DNA of 64,000 bases from an uncultured Vibrio sp. (GCF_963675395.1 NZ_OY776222.1:186001-250000); one strand, 5' to 3'; positions 37,287 to 46,486 are shown, counted from the first letter of the stretch. Made by a program: numbers and translations. Notes: generated by a model not told the origin, from the sequence alone.

Positions 37287-37613
37287 TGACATGCGCTTGG
37301 AAAGGCTCTGACAGCGCTGCGTCGGTAGTACCAGGGTGAAGCGCTAACACCACACCATGCTTGACAGTGCGGCGCCAGTCAATCGCTGAATATGGTGTGC
37401 GTAGGCGTAATCAAGTGACTGCCCTATCGCATTTATCATTCCTTTTACGAATAATTATTGCTTCAGGTCATTGGTTTGGAATTTATACCTTCAATTTTAT
37501 CAATAATTATCCTAATCACTCATTTTTGTATAAAGCATTCAAATATTTAAAGCGATATGCCTCATTTTCCGTTACTCTAAGCCTAATTCCATTTTGTTAC
37601 TTTCATCTCAGAA
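37287..37613. other. Intergenic region with a long stem-loop upstream of a GGDEF gene
   Basis: The first 120 bp are GC-richer than the rest. CACACCAT (37351-37358) pairs with ATGGTGTG (37392-37399), and inside it TTGAC (37361-37365) pairs with GTCAA (37378-37382) around a GGCGCC core. The remainder is AT-rich, with no ORF. The stem-loop may be an msrAB 3' end, a small RNA, or part of the GGDEF leader. Confidence 0.45.
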
Positions 37614-38627
37614 ATGACTGACAAGTTTAAGAAATCGACCGCTAACTTAAAAAAAGCGGTACCACTAATGATCAAAAACTACGTAGCAGCGACCCCAGCT
37701 AACTACGCGCTTTGGTATACCTACGTGGATAACGCTATTCCAGATCTCAATCTAGAAATGGATACGGTGCTAAAAAGCTACGATGTTTGTCCGCCAGCTA
37801 CCGCGAACAATCTCTATAAGCGTTACGTTGCGGATAAAGCGGAAACCAGTCTTGACGATCTCAGAAGCAATATAGAAGTGTTATTGAACGAAATATCAAG
37901 TTCAATGGATGATACAATTTCAGATACCTCCACATTTTCAGACATGGTAGACAAGAGCTTTAATAAGCTAGAAAAGGTTCAAGATAACAATGTGAGTATT
38001 GAAGAAGTCATGAACGCCGTCAATCAGTTCGTACAGGATGCGCATGAGATTCGTCATTCAACCAGGTTTTTAAATAGTCAGCTCACCAACGCAAGTGAAG
38101 AGATCTCTCGACTCAAAACCCAATTGGCAGAAGTACAAAAAGACGCGCTATTTGATGGGTTATCTAATCTGTACAACCGTCGCGCTTTTGATTCCGATCT
38201 CGCGGCGTTAATCGATGCGAATCAGTCAATGAGTCTGATTATGCTTGATATCGACCATTTCAAAGAATTTAACGACTGTTATGGTCACCTTTTTGGTGAC
38301 AGTGTGCTTAAATCCATTGCACGACGACTTCAACAAAGCAGCCGTGATGGAACCTGTGCTTATCGTTTTGGCGGCGAAGAATTTGCGTTAATTGTGCCGA
38401 ATAAATCGCTGCGTATTGCACGTCAATATGCCGACATGCTACGTCGTATGATTGAAAAACTACGGGTAAAAGATAAACGTACAGGCTCTCAGGTTCACAG
38501 TATTACAGCATCGTTCGGCGTCGCAGAATTTGAACCAGGAGAAACCGCTGATTCATTGGTATCTAAAGCAGATAAGCAGCTTTACGATGCAAAACAGTTA
38601 GGTCGAAATCGAGTTATGCCCATTTAA
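37614..38627 (+). CDS. Cytosolic diguanylate cyclase (GGDEF)
   Basis: This is a 337-residue soluble protein. The N-terminal ~165 residues are helical (MTDKFKKSTANLKKAVPLMIKN, then a coiled coil ending LKTQLAEVQKDALFDGLSNLYNRRAF). The GGDEF domain (170-337) has the active-site GGEEF and the metal-binding DIDHFKEFND. The usual I-site RxxD five residues before GGEEF reads RDGT, so product inhibition at that site is probably lost. It makes c-di-GMP from GTP. No strong ribosome site is seen before the ATG. Confidence 0.9.
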   Translation: MTDKFKKSTANLKKAVPLMIKNYVAATPANYALWYTYVDNAIPDLNLEMDTVLKSYDVCPPATANNLYKRYVADKAETSLDDLRSNIEVLLNEISSSMDDTISDTSTFSDMVDKSFNKLEKVQDNNVSIEEVMNAVNQFVQDAHEIRHSTRFLNSQLTNASEEISRLKTQLAEVQKDALFDGLSNLYNRRAFDSDLAALIDANQSMSLIMLDIDHFKEFNDCYGHLFGDSVLKSIARRLQQSSRDGTCAYRFGGEEFALIVPNKSLRIARQYADMLRRMIEKLRVKDKRTGSQVHSITASFGVAEFEPGETADSLVSKADKQLYDAKQLGRNRVMPI

Positions 38628-38680
38628 CGACAAAGAGTACAACAGACGAACGACTACTTCATTTCACTCGCCTTAAAAAT

Positions 38681-38713
38681 AACAAACCCTGCATATTGTG
38701 CAGGGTTTTGTTT
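38681..38713. terminator. Bidirectional terminator
   Basis: AACAAACCCTGCA pairs with TGCAGGGTTTTGTT around a short loop. The A-rich left arm and T-rich right arm let it serve both the GGDEF gene and the convergent downstream gene. Confidence 0.85.
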
Positions 38714-38730
38714 ATTTGGCTAAATGCAGA

Positions 38731-39306
38731 TTAGTCCACGTTGTAACAATAGCTCAGTACGTAATCTTCACCATTTTTTGCCGTGTATTCTTTGTCTTCG
38801 CTACACGCCATCGGCTTACCTTTTTTGTCACCTTTCACTAGGCTAATCCAGTGACGCATTGCCGTTGGTGCATTGCCAGTAAGTTCGGGGTTAAATGTTA
38901 TGCGTGTTTCTAGCTGAATGTCGTCAATGTCCATCAACTCGACACAACCAGTGCCTTTGTGACAGCCAAACATTACTTCGACATGGTTACCTGACTCGTC
39001 TTTAAACAAAATCGATTTAGGATCTTCTTTCTCACCTGTGTATGCCGCAAAGTGCTTAGGGCTTTTCAGACCGCTGTGAGAACCGTCTTTAAAGTAAGCC
39101 AATACATGGCGGTAGTCGATTACGTAGCTTGATACGTCTTGGTGCGACCCATTCTCCAATGGAAACATACGGTCAAGTAGCTGTTTAGCTTTTATTTGTT
39201 TTTCACTCTGTTGCTCAGCACTTACCGCTTCGACGGCAAATACGGCTTCAGCGATAAATGGGCGTTGTTGTTGCATCTCTTTTTTATCGAAGTTCAGCAT
39301 ATTCAT
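38731..39306 (-). CDS. Hypothetical protein, 191 aa
   Basis: No family was recognised. The protein is soluble and has no signal peptide or membrane segment. The first 60 residues are helical and Gln/Glu-rich (FDKKEMQQQRPFIAEAVFAVEAV); the rest looks beta-rich (YVIDYRHVLAYFKDGSHSG, then VEVMFGCHKGTGCVELMDIDD, with four Cys in the C-terminal half). GAGG lies 8 nt before the ATG at 39306. The gene is divergent from the ScfR-like regulator with 174 bp between starts, so it may be its target. Confidence 0.7.
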   Translation of the reverse strand: MNMLNFDKKEMQQQRPFIAEAVFAVEAVSAEQQSEKQIKAKQLLDRMFPLENGSHQDVSSYVIDYRHVLAYFKDGSHSGLKSPKHFAAYTGEKEDPKSILFKDESGNHVEVMFGCHKGTGCVELMDIDDIQLETRITFNPELTGNAPTAMRHWISLVKGDKKGKPMACSEDKEYTAKNGEDYVLSYCYNVD

Positions 39307-39480
39307 CGTCATATCCTCGCACTAAAAACTCATCCTAGAGTACTTACTTACATTGGGTTGTTTAAGTTTCAGACAATTCTGTGAAGTTGGTGGTTAATTT
39401 CCTTGTCTGCTTAGTATGTAGACTAGCTAATTTTTGACTACAATTTCACAACAAAAATTTTACAGTGTGAATTTTACAAA

Positions 39481-41037
39481 ATGTCTGTGTCAAAAAGCTT
39501 AATTCGTCAATCTCATTTTCTCGGCACGAAAATACGAAACCTGAGAAAAAACAACCATTTAACCATGGAGGATTTGTCTGCTCGCTGTGTGAGGATCAAC
39601 CCAGAGTACGCGCCCTCAGTTTCTTATCTTTCTATGATTGAACGTGGAAAACGCGTCCCAAGCATCGATATGCTTGAAGTGATCGCGGAAGTTTTTCAAA
39701 AAGATCCCGCTTGGTTTTTAGATGATGAGCCAGAATTGGAAGCGATTACTCCAAACAAAGGTAATCGTGGTGGCATTAATGGCATGGCTCTGGAGCCAAG
39801 TTTCCTTTTTTCCAATGATATTCTTCAGATTGCGATTCCTGAAATGCTCTCCCAGACAGGAATTACTGGACGCCAGTTTGCTCACTTACTAATTCGAGCT
39901 CACCAAGAGAACCATCAGAATCACTTCCCAGATCTAGAGCGAGCGGCTGAAGAAGTCGGACTAAAACGCTTGAACCTTTCGGTAGAAGACTTAATCGACA
40001 TTGCGAAAAGCATGGGGTTGGATATCAGATGGATTGATCGAGCACCACAAGATGTGATCGATGAACTTGGCGTGAGCGCTAAACAGTTGATCACGTCATT
40101 TATGGAAGCGCCAGGGACAATTTATCTGAACAAGCGAATGCGCGATTATCCGACCAGACTGAAATATGATTTGGCGGTATACATCGGTCATCGCGTCCTA
40201 CACAGCAGTGATGCAATGAGCAACGTTCTCACCATTGGGCATCAGAATAACTGGGAGCAAATGGATAGTCCCATTTCGAACTCAGAGTTGAATTCACAAG
40301 ATATTTTACAGGCATGGCGTGATTTCGAGTCCAGCTTCTTTGCCGGCGCACTCTTGTGCCCTAAAGTACCGTTTCGTCAATTGCTAGACCGCTCTGGCTA
40401 CGAGATCGACGTACACAAAAAAGCGGGCGTGTCCCCTTCAGTTGCCATGCGTCGAATGACGGTGGTTTCACCATACCCTCACTGGCACTATTTTGATGCC
40501 TACGGGCCAGGTAAACTCAAAGCCGTATATCGTGGTAATGGCATTCCACTACCATGGGGCAACATGCGTAAGGTGAATGATCCTTGCCAGCACTGGGCCG
40601 TGTTCCGCCGTTTGGCGCAACCACTGGATACCAGCTCGGCTCAAATCTCCATTCTTAATGTCGGTGATGAGCCACGCATTTACTGCTGTGAGTCAGTCAA
40701 TGTCTTTGATCCAGCAGGGAACAACCGCGTGTTATGTGCTGGTATAGATTTGAACCCGGCGATTTCTGCACAAGGTGGCGACGCCGTTTCCATTGCAGAA
40801 GAGCTGAAGTCCCTGTGTGTGGCGTCAGGAGGCAGTAGCGTTATCCCTACGCACATCAAAAAGGACTTAACGACCATAGCTAAAATTTTAAATATTAACT
40901 GGATAGAGCGTGGGATACAGACTCCGGCAAGACTGATTTGCTCGAGAGGTGCGGTTTGTCCAAGGCAACCAAGTTGTTACAGTAAGTGCGGTGAAGCAGA
41001 TCAAGCAGGAGATGACGTTAACATTCTCAGTCTCTAG
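39481..41037 (+). CDS. XRE-family regulator with IrrE-like and DUF2083-like domains (ScfR type)
   Basis: This is a 518-residue protein. The N-terminal HTH (15-70) reads LGTKIRNLRKNNHLTMEDLSARC and ends FQKDPAWFLDDE. A central IrrE/ImmA-like region follows (about 180-300), and a C-terminal DUF2083-like Cys-rich domain ends with CSRGAVCPRQPSCYSKCG. This is the layout of short-chain fatty acyl-CoA regulators such as RamB and PrpC. In the metalloprotease region the expected HExxH is replaced (DLAVYIGHRVLH), so proteolysis is unlikely. It could control propionate, acetate or glyoxylate genes; the target is not shown by the window. Confidence 0.85.
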   Translation: MSVSKSLIRQSHFLGTKIRNLRKNNHLTMEDLSARCVRINPEYAPSVSYLSMIERGKRVPSIDMLEVIAEVFQKDPAWFLDDEPELEAITPNKGNRGGINGMALEPSFLFSNDILQIAIPEMLSQTGITGRQFAHLLIRAHQENHQNHFPDLERAAEEVGLKRLNLSVEDLIDIAKSMGLDIRWIDRAPQDVIDELGVSAKQLITSFMEAPGTIYLNKRMRDYPTRLKYDLAVYIGHRVLHSSDAMSNVLTIGHQNNWEQMDSPISNSELNSQDILQAWRDFESSFFAGALLCPKVPFRQLLDRSGYEIDVHKKAGVSPSVAMRRMTVVSPYPHWHYFDAYGPGKLKAVYRGNGIPLPWGNMRKVNDPCQHWAVFRRLAQPLDTSSAQISILNVGDEPRIYCCESVNVFDPAGNNRVLCAGIDLNPAISAQGGDAVSIAEELKSLCVASGGSSVIPTHIKKDLTTIAKILNINWIERGIQTPARLICSRGAVCPRQPSCYSKCGEADQAGDDVNILSL

Positions 41038-41402
41038 AAAGAAAAAACGCCAATCACAATAATCGTGATTGGCGGTATATACTTGTGAACAAATTGCATT
41101 CACTAACAACGTCAGTTGGCTAGGTGACCCTCGGCTTAATAAGGGTCACTTATACATAAGCACAATGCGTGCCAACTTATAAAACCCCATATTTTAACCG
41201 ATCCAGATGCATATCGTTGTTTTATTAACCAACTTTTTAGCGTATTGCAATTGCAAAATGCAATGACATGCAAATATGCTATCAGCCGCATTGCTACTAA
41301 TTACTTTCTCAAAAAGAAACGTACCAACCAAGCAATGAATTCAATACGCTTCGCAGCAATCCATTAGAAGACAAATAGCGATTATCCCCGCGCCACTTAG
41401 AT
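41038..41402. other. Intergenic region between convergent genes
   Basis: This 365-bp region holds two good hairpins: CGCCAATCAC/GTGATTGGCG at 41048-41074, the probable terminator of the ScfR-like gene, and GTGACCCT/AGGGTCAC at 41124-41149. A cluster of TGCAA words (TTGCAATTGCAA at 41245-41256, then ATGCAA twice) follows. No ORF was seen. Confidence 0.5.
41048..41074 (+). terminator. Hairpin after the ScfR-like gene
   Basis: A perfect 10-bp stem with a 7-nt loop, preceded by A-rich sequence, lies 11 bp past the stop. The downstream sequence (GTATATACTT) is only weakly T-rich. Confidence 0.6.
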
Positions 41403-42764
41403 TCAATGATACTTACCACGCTTATGCTGGTACATTCTTGCGTCTGCAATTTTCATCATCTGCTCTGGCGAGGCTATTTCAGGCTTAAACATCGCGTAGC
41501 CCATACTGACGTTTAATGTAATGAGATTCTCTCCATAGATGACTGGCGTCGAACACAGTGTCAATGCAATCTTGTTCAGTAGTACCTGCAAATTCTCTTC
41601 CGATTTAGGGTTGTAAAGCATAATTAAAAATTCGTCGCCACCCATGCGAGCAACCATATCAGAACGACGCAGGCTGCCTTTGACACGTTTCGCCGTCTCG
41701 AGTAAAACTTTATCGCCAGCATCATGGCCATAGGTGTCATTGACGTGTTTAAAGTGGTCGAGATCGAAGTTTACCAGAGCAAAGTTGTGTTGTTTTTTAT
41801 AGCGCTTAGCGAGCTCAAACTGCTGTCTATACGACTGCATAAAATAACGTCGATTGGGTAATTTCGTCAGTTCATCATGCAATGCGCGTGTATCAGCGGT
41901 GATATACAAACGATAAATGATAATAAGCGCAACGCTCAATGCCAGCAAAGCAAAGTAACCAATAAGTCTAACTAAATGTAATTCGTACCAAGGAAGTTGA
42001 TCTTCCAATTTATCACTGGAAAATAAGGACAAACTCCAGCTTCCATAAGGGAAGTAAACCGTTTCTTTCGCCAACCTTGTCTTGGTTAAATTTGGTGATT
42101 CAAAAAAAATATCACCAAACTCACCGCTACTGTCATAGCCTCTTATCGTCAAAGGATAACGCTGAGAAAATTCGAAAATGCCGGTCTCTTGCAGCAAGTT
42201 GTCGAAATCAATAACCGCACTGATCACGCCCCAGTAGTCGTGATTGATAGGCGGATCGCGAAAGACAGGTACTCGAACAATCAACCCAAGGCTTCCCTGA
42301 ACCAACGTAACGGGACCCGCAATGAATATCTCATGAATATCTCTGGCTTTTTGGACTTGCGCCCATTGTTTCGGCACAGTTCGATAATCCAATCCGAGCA
42401 CACTCTCATTACCCTTGAGTGGAAACATGTGATTTACCACATCATTTTTTGCGATGCCGATAGCTTCAATATTCTTACTTTTCTTCAAAATACGATCGGC
42501 AGCGAGACCTAACTCGTGTTCACCACTTTCGGGTAACAATGTCACTAACGTACCTAAAGTGCTGGCTTGGTATATGTCGGCCATAAGATCTGCCTCCAAA
42601 TTGGATCGGAGGATAGAAAGTTGATTTTTAGCTGCAGCAAGTAATTGCTCTCGGTTAAGCTCTCTCTGGTTTTTATGTAGTAGTTCTATCCCCCCAACAA
42701 GCAAAGCAAAAAAAGTAAGAAAAAATAAGGCAAAATAATATTTCTTTTTGAAAAAGTGGCGCAT
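41403..42764 (-). CDS. Membrane-bound diguanylate cyclase with periplasmic CHASE-like sensor
   Basis: This is a 453-residue protein. Membrane helices flank the sensor near residues 10-30 and 280-300. The periplasmic region (30-280) looks like a CHASE domain, with MFPLKGNESVLGLDYR near 107 and LGLIVRVPVF near 160. The GGDEF domain (305-453) has LTKLPNRRYF, DLDHFKHVND, the I-site RRSD and an intact GGDEF, so it should be an active, product-inhibited cyclase. I chose the ATG at 42764 (MRHFFKKKYYF). Confidence 0.9.
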   Translation of the reverse strand: MRHFFKKKYYFALFFLTFFALLVGGIELLHKNQRELNREQLLAAAKNQLSILRSNLEADLMADIYQASTLGTLVTLLPESGEHELGLAADRILKKSKNIEAIGIAKNDVVNHMFPLKGNESVLGLDYRTVPKQWAQVQKARDIHEIFIAGPVTLVQGSLGLIVRVPVFRDPPINHDYWGVISAVIDFDNLLQETGIFEFSQRYPLTIRGYDSSGEFGDIFFESPNLTKTRLAKETVYFPYGSWSLSLFSSDKLEDQLPWYELHLVRLIGYFALLALSVALIIIYRLYITADTRALHDELTKLPNRRYFMQSYRQQFELAKRYKKQHNFALVNFDLDHFKHVNDTYGHDAGDKVLLETAKRVKGSLRRSDMVARMGGDEFLIMLYNPKSEENLQVLLNKIALTLCSTPVIYGENLITLNVSMGYAMFKPEIASPEQMMKIADARMYQHKRGKYH

Positions 42765-42899
42765 TTGCTCTCCACTATCTCGCATACCACTGCGAGACGT
42801 TTTTATTTATTGTTTAAATTCTTATTTAATAAAATAATAACCGTTAGCTATCATGAAAATAACGATTATCGGCAAATTTTATGGATAGAGTGGCAAAAA

Positions 42900-43505
42900 A
42901 TGCAACAACAAGGTGATTTATTTGAGAACTCATTCTGGCAAGAAGTGAAGCAGGGCAAACTCTATTATCATCCAAACTTTCTTAGAGCTGACGAAGCAGA
43001 CGACTTTTATACCAGCCTAAGGGAAACATTACCATGGCACCAAGAGCGAATTAATATCTTCGGTAAATCGATACTTCAGCCTCGGTTGCAAGCCTGGCAT
43101 GGTGATGCGGCTTATACCTACTCAGGGCTGACAATGCCCCCCTCTCCCTGGACACCCGAGCTGCTTATTCTGAAAAATCGTTGTGAAGCCATCGCTGGGG
43201 TCTCGTTCAATTCAGTACTGGCCAATTTATACCGAGATGGTCAAGACTCAATGGGTTGGCATCAAGATAACGAACCAGAGCTGGGCATAAATCCGGTGAT
43301 CGCCTCGTTGAATTTGGGTGAAACTCGACGATTTTTGCTACGTAATTTACATTGTAAAACTCAGGTTGAATACGAGCTTTCTCATGGCGCATTATTGATC
43401 ATGGGCGGAGAACTTCAACACCACTGGCGCCACAGCGTGCCAAAAACGGCAAAACCCAAAGGTGAACGTATTAACCTGACTTTTCGACGTATTCTGCAGT
43501 ATTAA
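42900..43505 (+). CDS. AlkB-like 2-oxoglutarate/Fe(II) dioxygenase
   Basis: This is a 201-residue protein. It has the AlkB core: LANLYRDGQDSMGWHQDNEPELG near 110, with the iron ligands H and D in HQD. The third ligand His is in HHWRHSVPKT near 176 and the 2-oxoglutarate arginine in RINLTFRR near 190. ALKBH2/3-type relatives remove alkyl damage from DNA or RNA bases by oxidation. I chose the ATG at 42900 (MQQQGDLFE); the extra N-terminal 48 codons upstream are not AlkB-like. It is divergent from the CHASE-GGDEF gene. Confidence 0.9.
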   Translation: MQQQGDLFENSFWQEVKQGKLYYHPNFLRADEADDFYTSLRETLPWHQERINIFGKSILQPRLQAWHGDAAYTYSGLTMPPSPWTPELLILKNRCEAIAGVSFNSVLANLYRDGQDSMGWHQDNEPELGINPVIASLNLGETRRFLLRNLHCKTQVEYELSHGALLIMGGELQHHWRHSVPKTAKPKGERINLTFRRILQY

Positions 43506-43572
43506 CCAATCTTTTACACTTAGCTCATCTGTTGGTGATAGCTTTAGGTATAGGTTTTCATGGAATGAATTT

Positions 43573-44667
43573 ATGCGTATCAAGCCGATTAGTTTAGCAT
43601 TTTTACTCTCTTTCTCTCTCATTTTTCACGCTCAAGCGTCTGAGGCTAAGTCTCCTCCCTTAAGCTATTCCCAATCTGCACAACTGCTCCGGGATACATA
43701 TGAACGTGAGCTGTTCACACTTCCTCCCTTTAAAGAGGGGCATTTTGGTCTGCGTATGTACAGGCAGACACAAGACCAAAGATATCTTGCCGCGATTTGG
43801 ACCGATATGGCACAAGTCGCTAGCCGATTAAATCGATTATCCAACGAAGTCGTCGAGCCGGAAGCGATCATTTTGTACGCTTCACAAAGACTAACACAAT
43901 ACCAGAAGAAAGATGATGAACGAGGTCAGCTTCGGTATACGGTGACAAAACATCACCCAGAGTACTTGTACCTTGGCATCGATTTGCTGGGCGCAATGGC
44001 AAGAGCAGACGAGTACGGTTTGAAGCACCAAAACGAAGAAACTCTTAGAGGAGTATTACGCCGTTATGACTTTACTCGTTATGCCACTGACCCAGAGATG
44101 ATCGAAGCTTGGGCGGCACAGTTAGCTAATCAAGTTTATTGGCTACGACAACTCGGAGAGCAAGATGTGGTAGAGGCTTTTACTCAGGCATTTAAAACCA
44201 CCTACCCCGACGATGAAGATAAGAAGCTATCCACACAACAGTACGGGAACAAAATCTACGGCATGACACACATCATTTTTTCCGATTCACGGTACTATCA
44301 AAAGCAGGTTAGTGAACAAGATCATCAATGGATTTTCGACTACTTGCGCAAAAACATTGATACCATTTTGCTGCGCTGTAAAGAAGACATCATTGCGGAA
44401 GTTGGTATTTCTTTCCTTTTAGCTGGACTGGCGGATGACCCAGTGGTTGAAAAGACACGTAACGCAATTCGAACCGCTATTGATCAAGAGCAAGGAATGA
44501 TCCCATCAATTGAAGGTAGTTTTGATCTTAAATTTGGTGAGCATCGAAACGTGTTAGCCATCATGCTGCTGGATTGGAAAGGTGTGAGCCAAGGGCCAAG
44601 CTATAAATCATTGCCCAAATCGTTTCAGTCTATACCCTATGGTTTGATTCCTAAAACTCAAGAATAA
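43573..44667 (+). CDS. Secreted protein, DUF3541-like
   Basis: This 364-residue protein has a signal peptide (MRIKPISLAFLLSFSLIFHAQA). The mature part is mostly helical: SYSQSAQLLRDTYERELFTLPPFKEGHFGLR near 28, LYLGIDLLGAMARADEYG near 130, YGNKIYGMTHIIFSDSRYY near 215 and AEVGISFLLAGL near 270. I associate this with DUF3541, a family seen mostly in vibrios, of unknown function. GGAATGAATTT precedes the ATG. The gene is probably monocistronic. Confidence 0.65.
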   Translation: MRIKPISLAFLLSFSLIFHAQASEAKSPPLSYSQSAQLLRDTYERELFTLPPFKEGHFGLRMYRQTQDQRYLAAIWTDMAQVASRLNRLSNEVVEPEAIILYASQRLTQYQKKDDERGQLRYTVTKHHPEYLYLGIDLLGAMARADEYGLKHQNEETLRGVLRRYDFTRYATDPEMIEAWAAQLANQVYWLRQLGEQDVVEAFTQAFKTTYPDDEDKKLSTQQYGNKIYGMTHIIFSDSRYYQKQVSEQDHQWIFDYLRKNIDTILLRCKEDIIAEVGISFLLAGLADDPVVEKTRNAIRTAIDQEQGMIPSIEGSFDLKFGEHRNVLAIMLLDWKGVSQGPSYKSLPKSFQSIPYGLIPKTQE

Positions 44668-44697
44668 CAAAACCCGTCATAACGGCGGGTTTTTCTT
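44668..44697. terminator. Rho-independent terminator
   Basis: AAAACCCGTC and GGCGGGTTTTT form a GC-rich stem followed by a T-run, between the convergent DUF3541-like and nupC genes. Confidence 0.8.
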
Positions 44698-44716
44698 ACT
44701 CGATGAAACAAAAATT

Positions 44717-45925
44717 TTACAGGGAGATAAAGATGCCCGCTAAGCACGCACTCATCAGGTTAGCTAGCGTCCCTGCCGCCACAGCTCTTAACCCCATGTT
44801 CGCGACATCTTTACGACGCTCAGGAGCCATGACTCCAATAGAGCCTAGTTGAATCGCGATCGAACCAATGTTAGCAAAGCCACACAACGCGAAGGTAATA
44901 ATGACTTGAGTATGCTCAGACAACGTCGCTTTGTGCTGCACAAAATCAATGAAAGCAACAAACTCATTCATCACGATTTTTTGACCGATATACGAACCAG
45001 CTGCAAGAATTTCATGCGTTGGGATACCAATCAACCAAGCCAACGGCGAGAACAGATAGCCCAAAATAGCTTGTAACGTCACACCAGCGAACCCAAACAT
45101 CCCACCTAAGTTTTCAAGGCCAGTATTCACCATGGCAATCACACTAACAAAGGCGATCAGCATGGTACCCACTGCAACGGCTACTTTCATACCACCCATT
45201 GCACCACTTGCTAGCGCATCAATGACATTGCTTTCATCCGCTTTATCTAGCTCAATATCGTTGTAATCGCTTGGCTGTTGGCGTTCTGGCACGATGATTT
45301 TGGCCATCATCAGGCTACCGGGTGCCGCCATGAAACTTGCCGCAATTAGGTACTTCAGCTCGACCCCTAATCCTGCGTAGCCACCTAAGACACTGCCCGC
45401 GACAGATGCCATACCACCCGCCATAACTGCAAACAGCTCAGAGCGCGTCATTCTGGATAAGAATGGACGAATCAAAAGCGGAGATTCACCTTGAGATAAA
45501 AAGATATTGCCCGTGGCAACTAAAGACTCTGCTTTACTGGTACCAAGAAGCTTCTGGATCGCACCGCCAATGAATTGAATCACCTTTTGCATAATGCCCA
45601 GATAGTAAAGGGCAGAAACAAGCGCACTGAAGAAGATGATGATAGGAAGGACACGGATGGCGAAAATAAAACCAGTAGAAGCCAGGTCACCAAACAGGAA
45701 CTTAATACCCTCATCGGCAAAGCTCAGCAAACCAGCAACGCCATGACTCAAACTCGCGAGTGCCGCCTGCCCCATCGGAAAATAAAGCACGAACGCTGCA
45801 AAAACCATTTGCAGCAGCAATGCACGGCGTACCGTTTTCCAGTTGATAGACGAACGACTCTCGGAAAGAAGAACAGCGCAGCCCAGTAGTGCAGCGATAC
45901 CAAATAAACTAAATAGAATGCTCAT
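44717..45925 (-). CDS. nupC: Concentrative nucleoside transporter NupC
   Basis: This is a 402-residue CNT-family nucleoside:cation symporter with about ten membrane segments. Family blocks are FIFAIRVLPIIIFFSALVSALYYLG near 88, GNIFLSQGESPLLIRPFL near 138 (nucleoside-binding GQSEAPL-like site), GSVLGGYAGLG near 178 and EFVAFIDF near 320 with FALCGFANIGSIAIQLG. It imports nucleosides across the inner membrane. AGG precedes the ATG by 8 nt. A structured leader of about 275 nt precedes it (see the leader entry). Confidence 0.94.
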   Translation of the reverse strand: MSILFSLFGIAALLGCAVLLSESRSSINWKTVRRALLLQMVFAAFVLYFPMGQAALASLSHGVAGLLSFADEGIKFLFGDLASTGFIFAIRVLPIIIFFSALVSALYYLGIMQKVIQFIGGAIQKLLGTSKAESLVATGNIFLSQGESPLLIRPFLSRMTRSELFAVMAGGMASVAGSVLGGYAGLGVELKYLIAASFMAAPGSLMMAKIIVPERQQPSDYNDIELDKADESNVIDALASGAMGGMKVAVAVGTMLIAFVSVIAMVNTGLENLGGMFGFAGVTLQAILGYLFSPLAWLIGIPTHEILAAGSYIGQKIVMNEFVAFIDFVQHKATLSEHTQVIITFALCGFANIGSIAIQLGSIGVMAPERRKDVANMGLRAVAAGTLANLMSACLAGIFISL

Positions 45926-46207
45926 GACTCGGCCTACACAACGTAAACAAAAAGAGAAGCACCAAAGGACTTGGTGAAAGAAGGAATCAACGTATTAAGT
46001 GATGAGACTCTTAGCGAATGTGTATATAAGCAGAGCGAATAGTTCGACATCTTATTTTTACCTTATACAAGCAATGAAAGGGAGCTGGTCCAGTCCGTGG
46101 GGTCATTCACTGCTGGCGAGTGGATCACTCAGCCTGCTCCATGTGACGGCTTGTATGGGTAAGGGCTTTGAACAACTAAACCCTAAATCCCGTTTAAACG
46201 GGACGAC
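45926..46207 (-). promoter_or_regulatory. Structured nupC 5' leader candidate
   Basis: A TATACT -10-like hexamer (46208-46213, minus) would start transcription near 46200. The transcript would then contain a palindromic hairpin CCCGTTTAAACGGG (46189-46202) and a possible three-way junction (GGAGC/GCTCC 46081-46085 with 46136-46140, enclosing CCAG/CTGG and GAGTG/CACTC). About 35 nt before the start codon comes a terminator-like hairpin CACCAA/TTGGTG (45960-45976) with a T-rich tail. I do not recognise a known riboswitch class. Attenuation is an inference. Confidence 0.4.
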
Positions 46208-46486
46208 AGTATAGTCAATAAAAAGAGATATTCATCACATTTATAAAAGCAAACGTTCAAGCGTTCATATTTCATGCAAATCAAGCATTTCTCTCTAATA
46301 TCCATATTTAAAGAGAGGCTATCATTAGGGATATTTCAGCTTTGCAAGTAAAAAGCGACCAATAAATGCGCAATCAAACGGGAAAGACTAAAAATACGTA
46401 ACTTTACACTCGCCAAGAGGTAGAATTTGGTTATACAATTTAACTCGCTTCTTTCTGAAGCCTCTGCAAGTGCAGAGCATCATGAT

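Noticed and set aside
37287..37420. Possible integron attC or VCR-like site in the GC-rich patch after msrAB
   Set aside because: The core-site pattern (GTTRRRY with matching RYYYAAC) is not present, and no cassette genes are nearby.
46081..46140. Adenine or guanine riboswitch of the xpt/add class before nupC
   Set aside because: The conserved purine-riboswitch junction and loop sequences are not found on either strand, so only an unclassified structured leader is proposed.
45999..46214. A 71-codon plus-strand ORF before tRNA-Leu
   Set aside because: No ribosome site; composition is that of a structured GC-rich RNA region read by chance, and the opposite strand explains the structure as a nupC leader.
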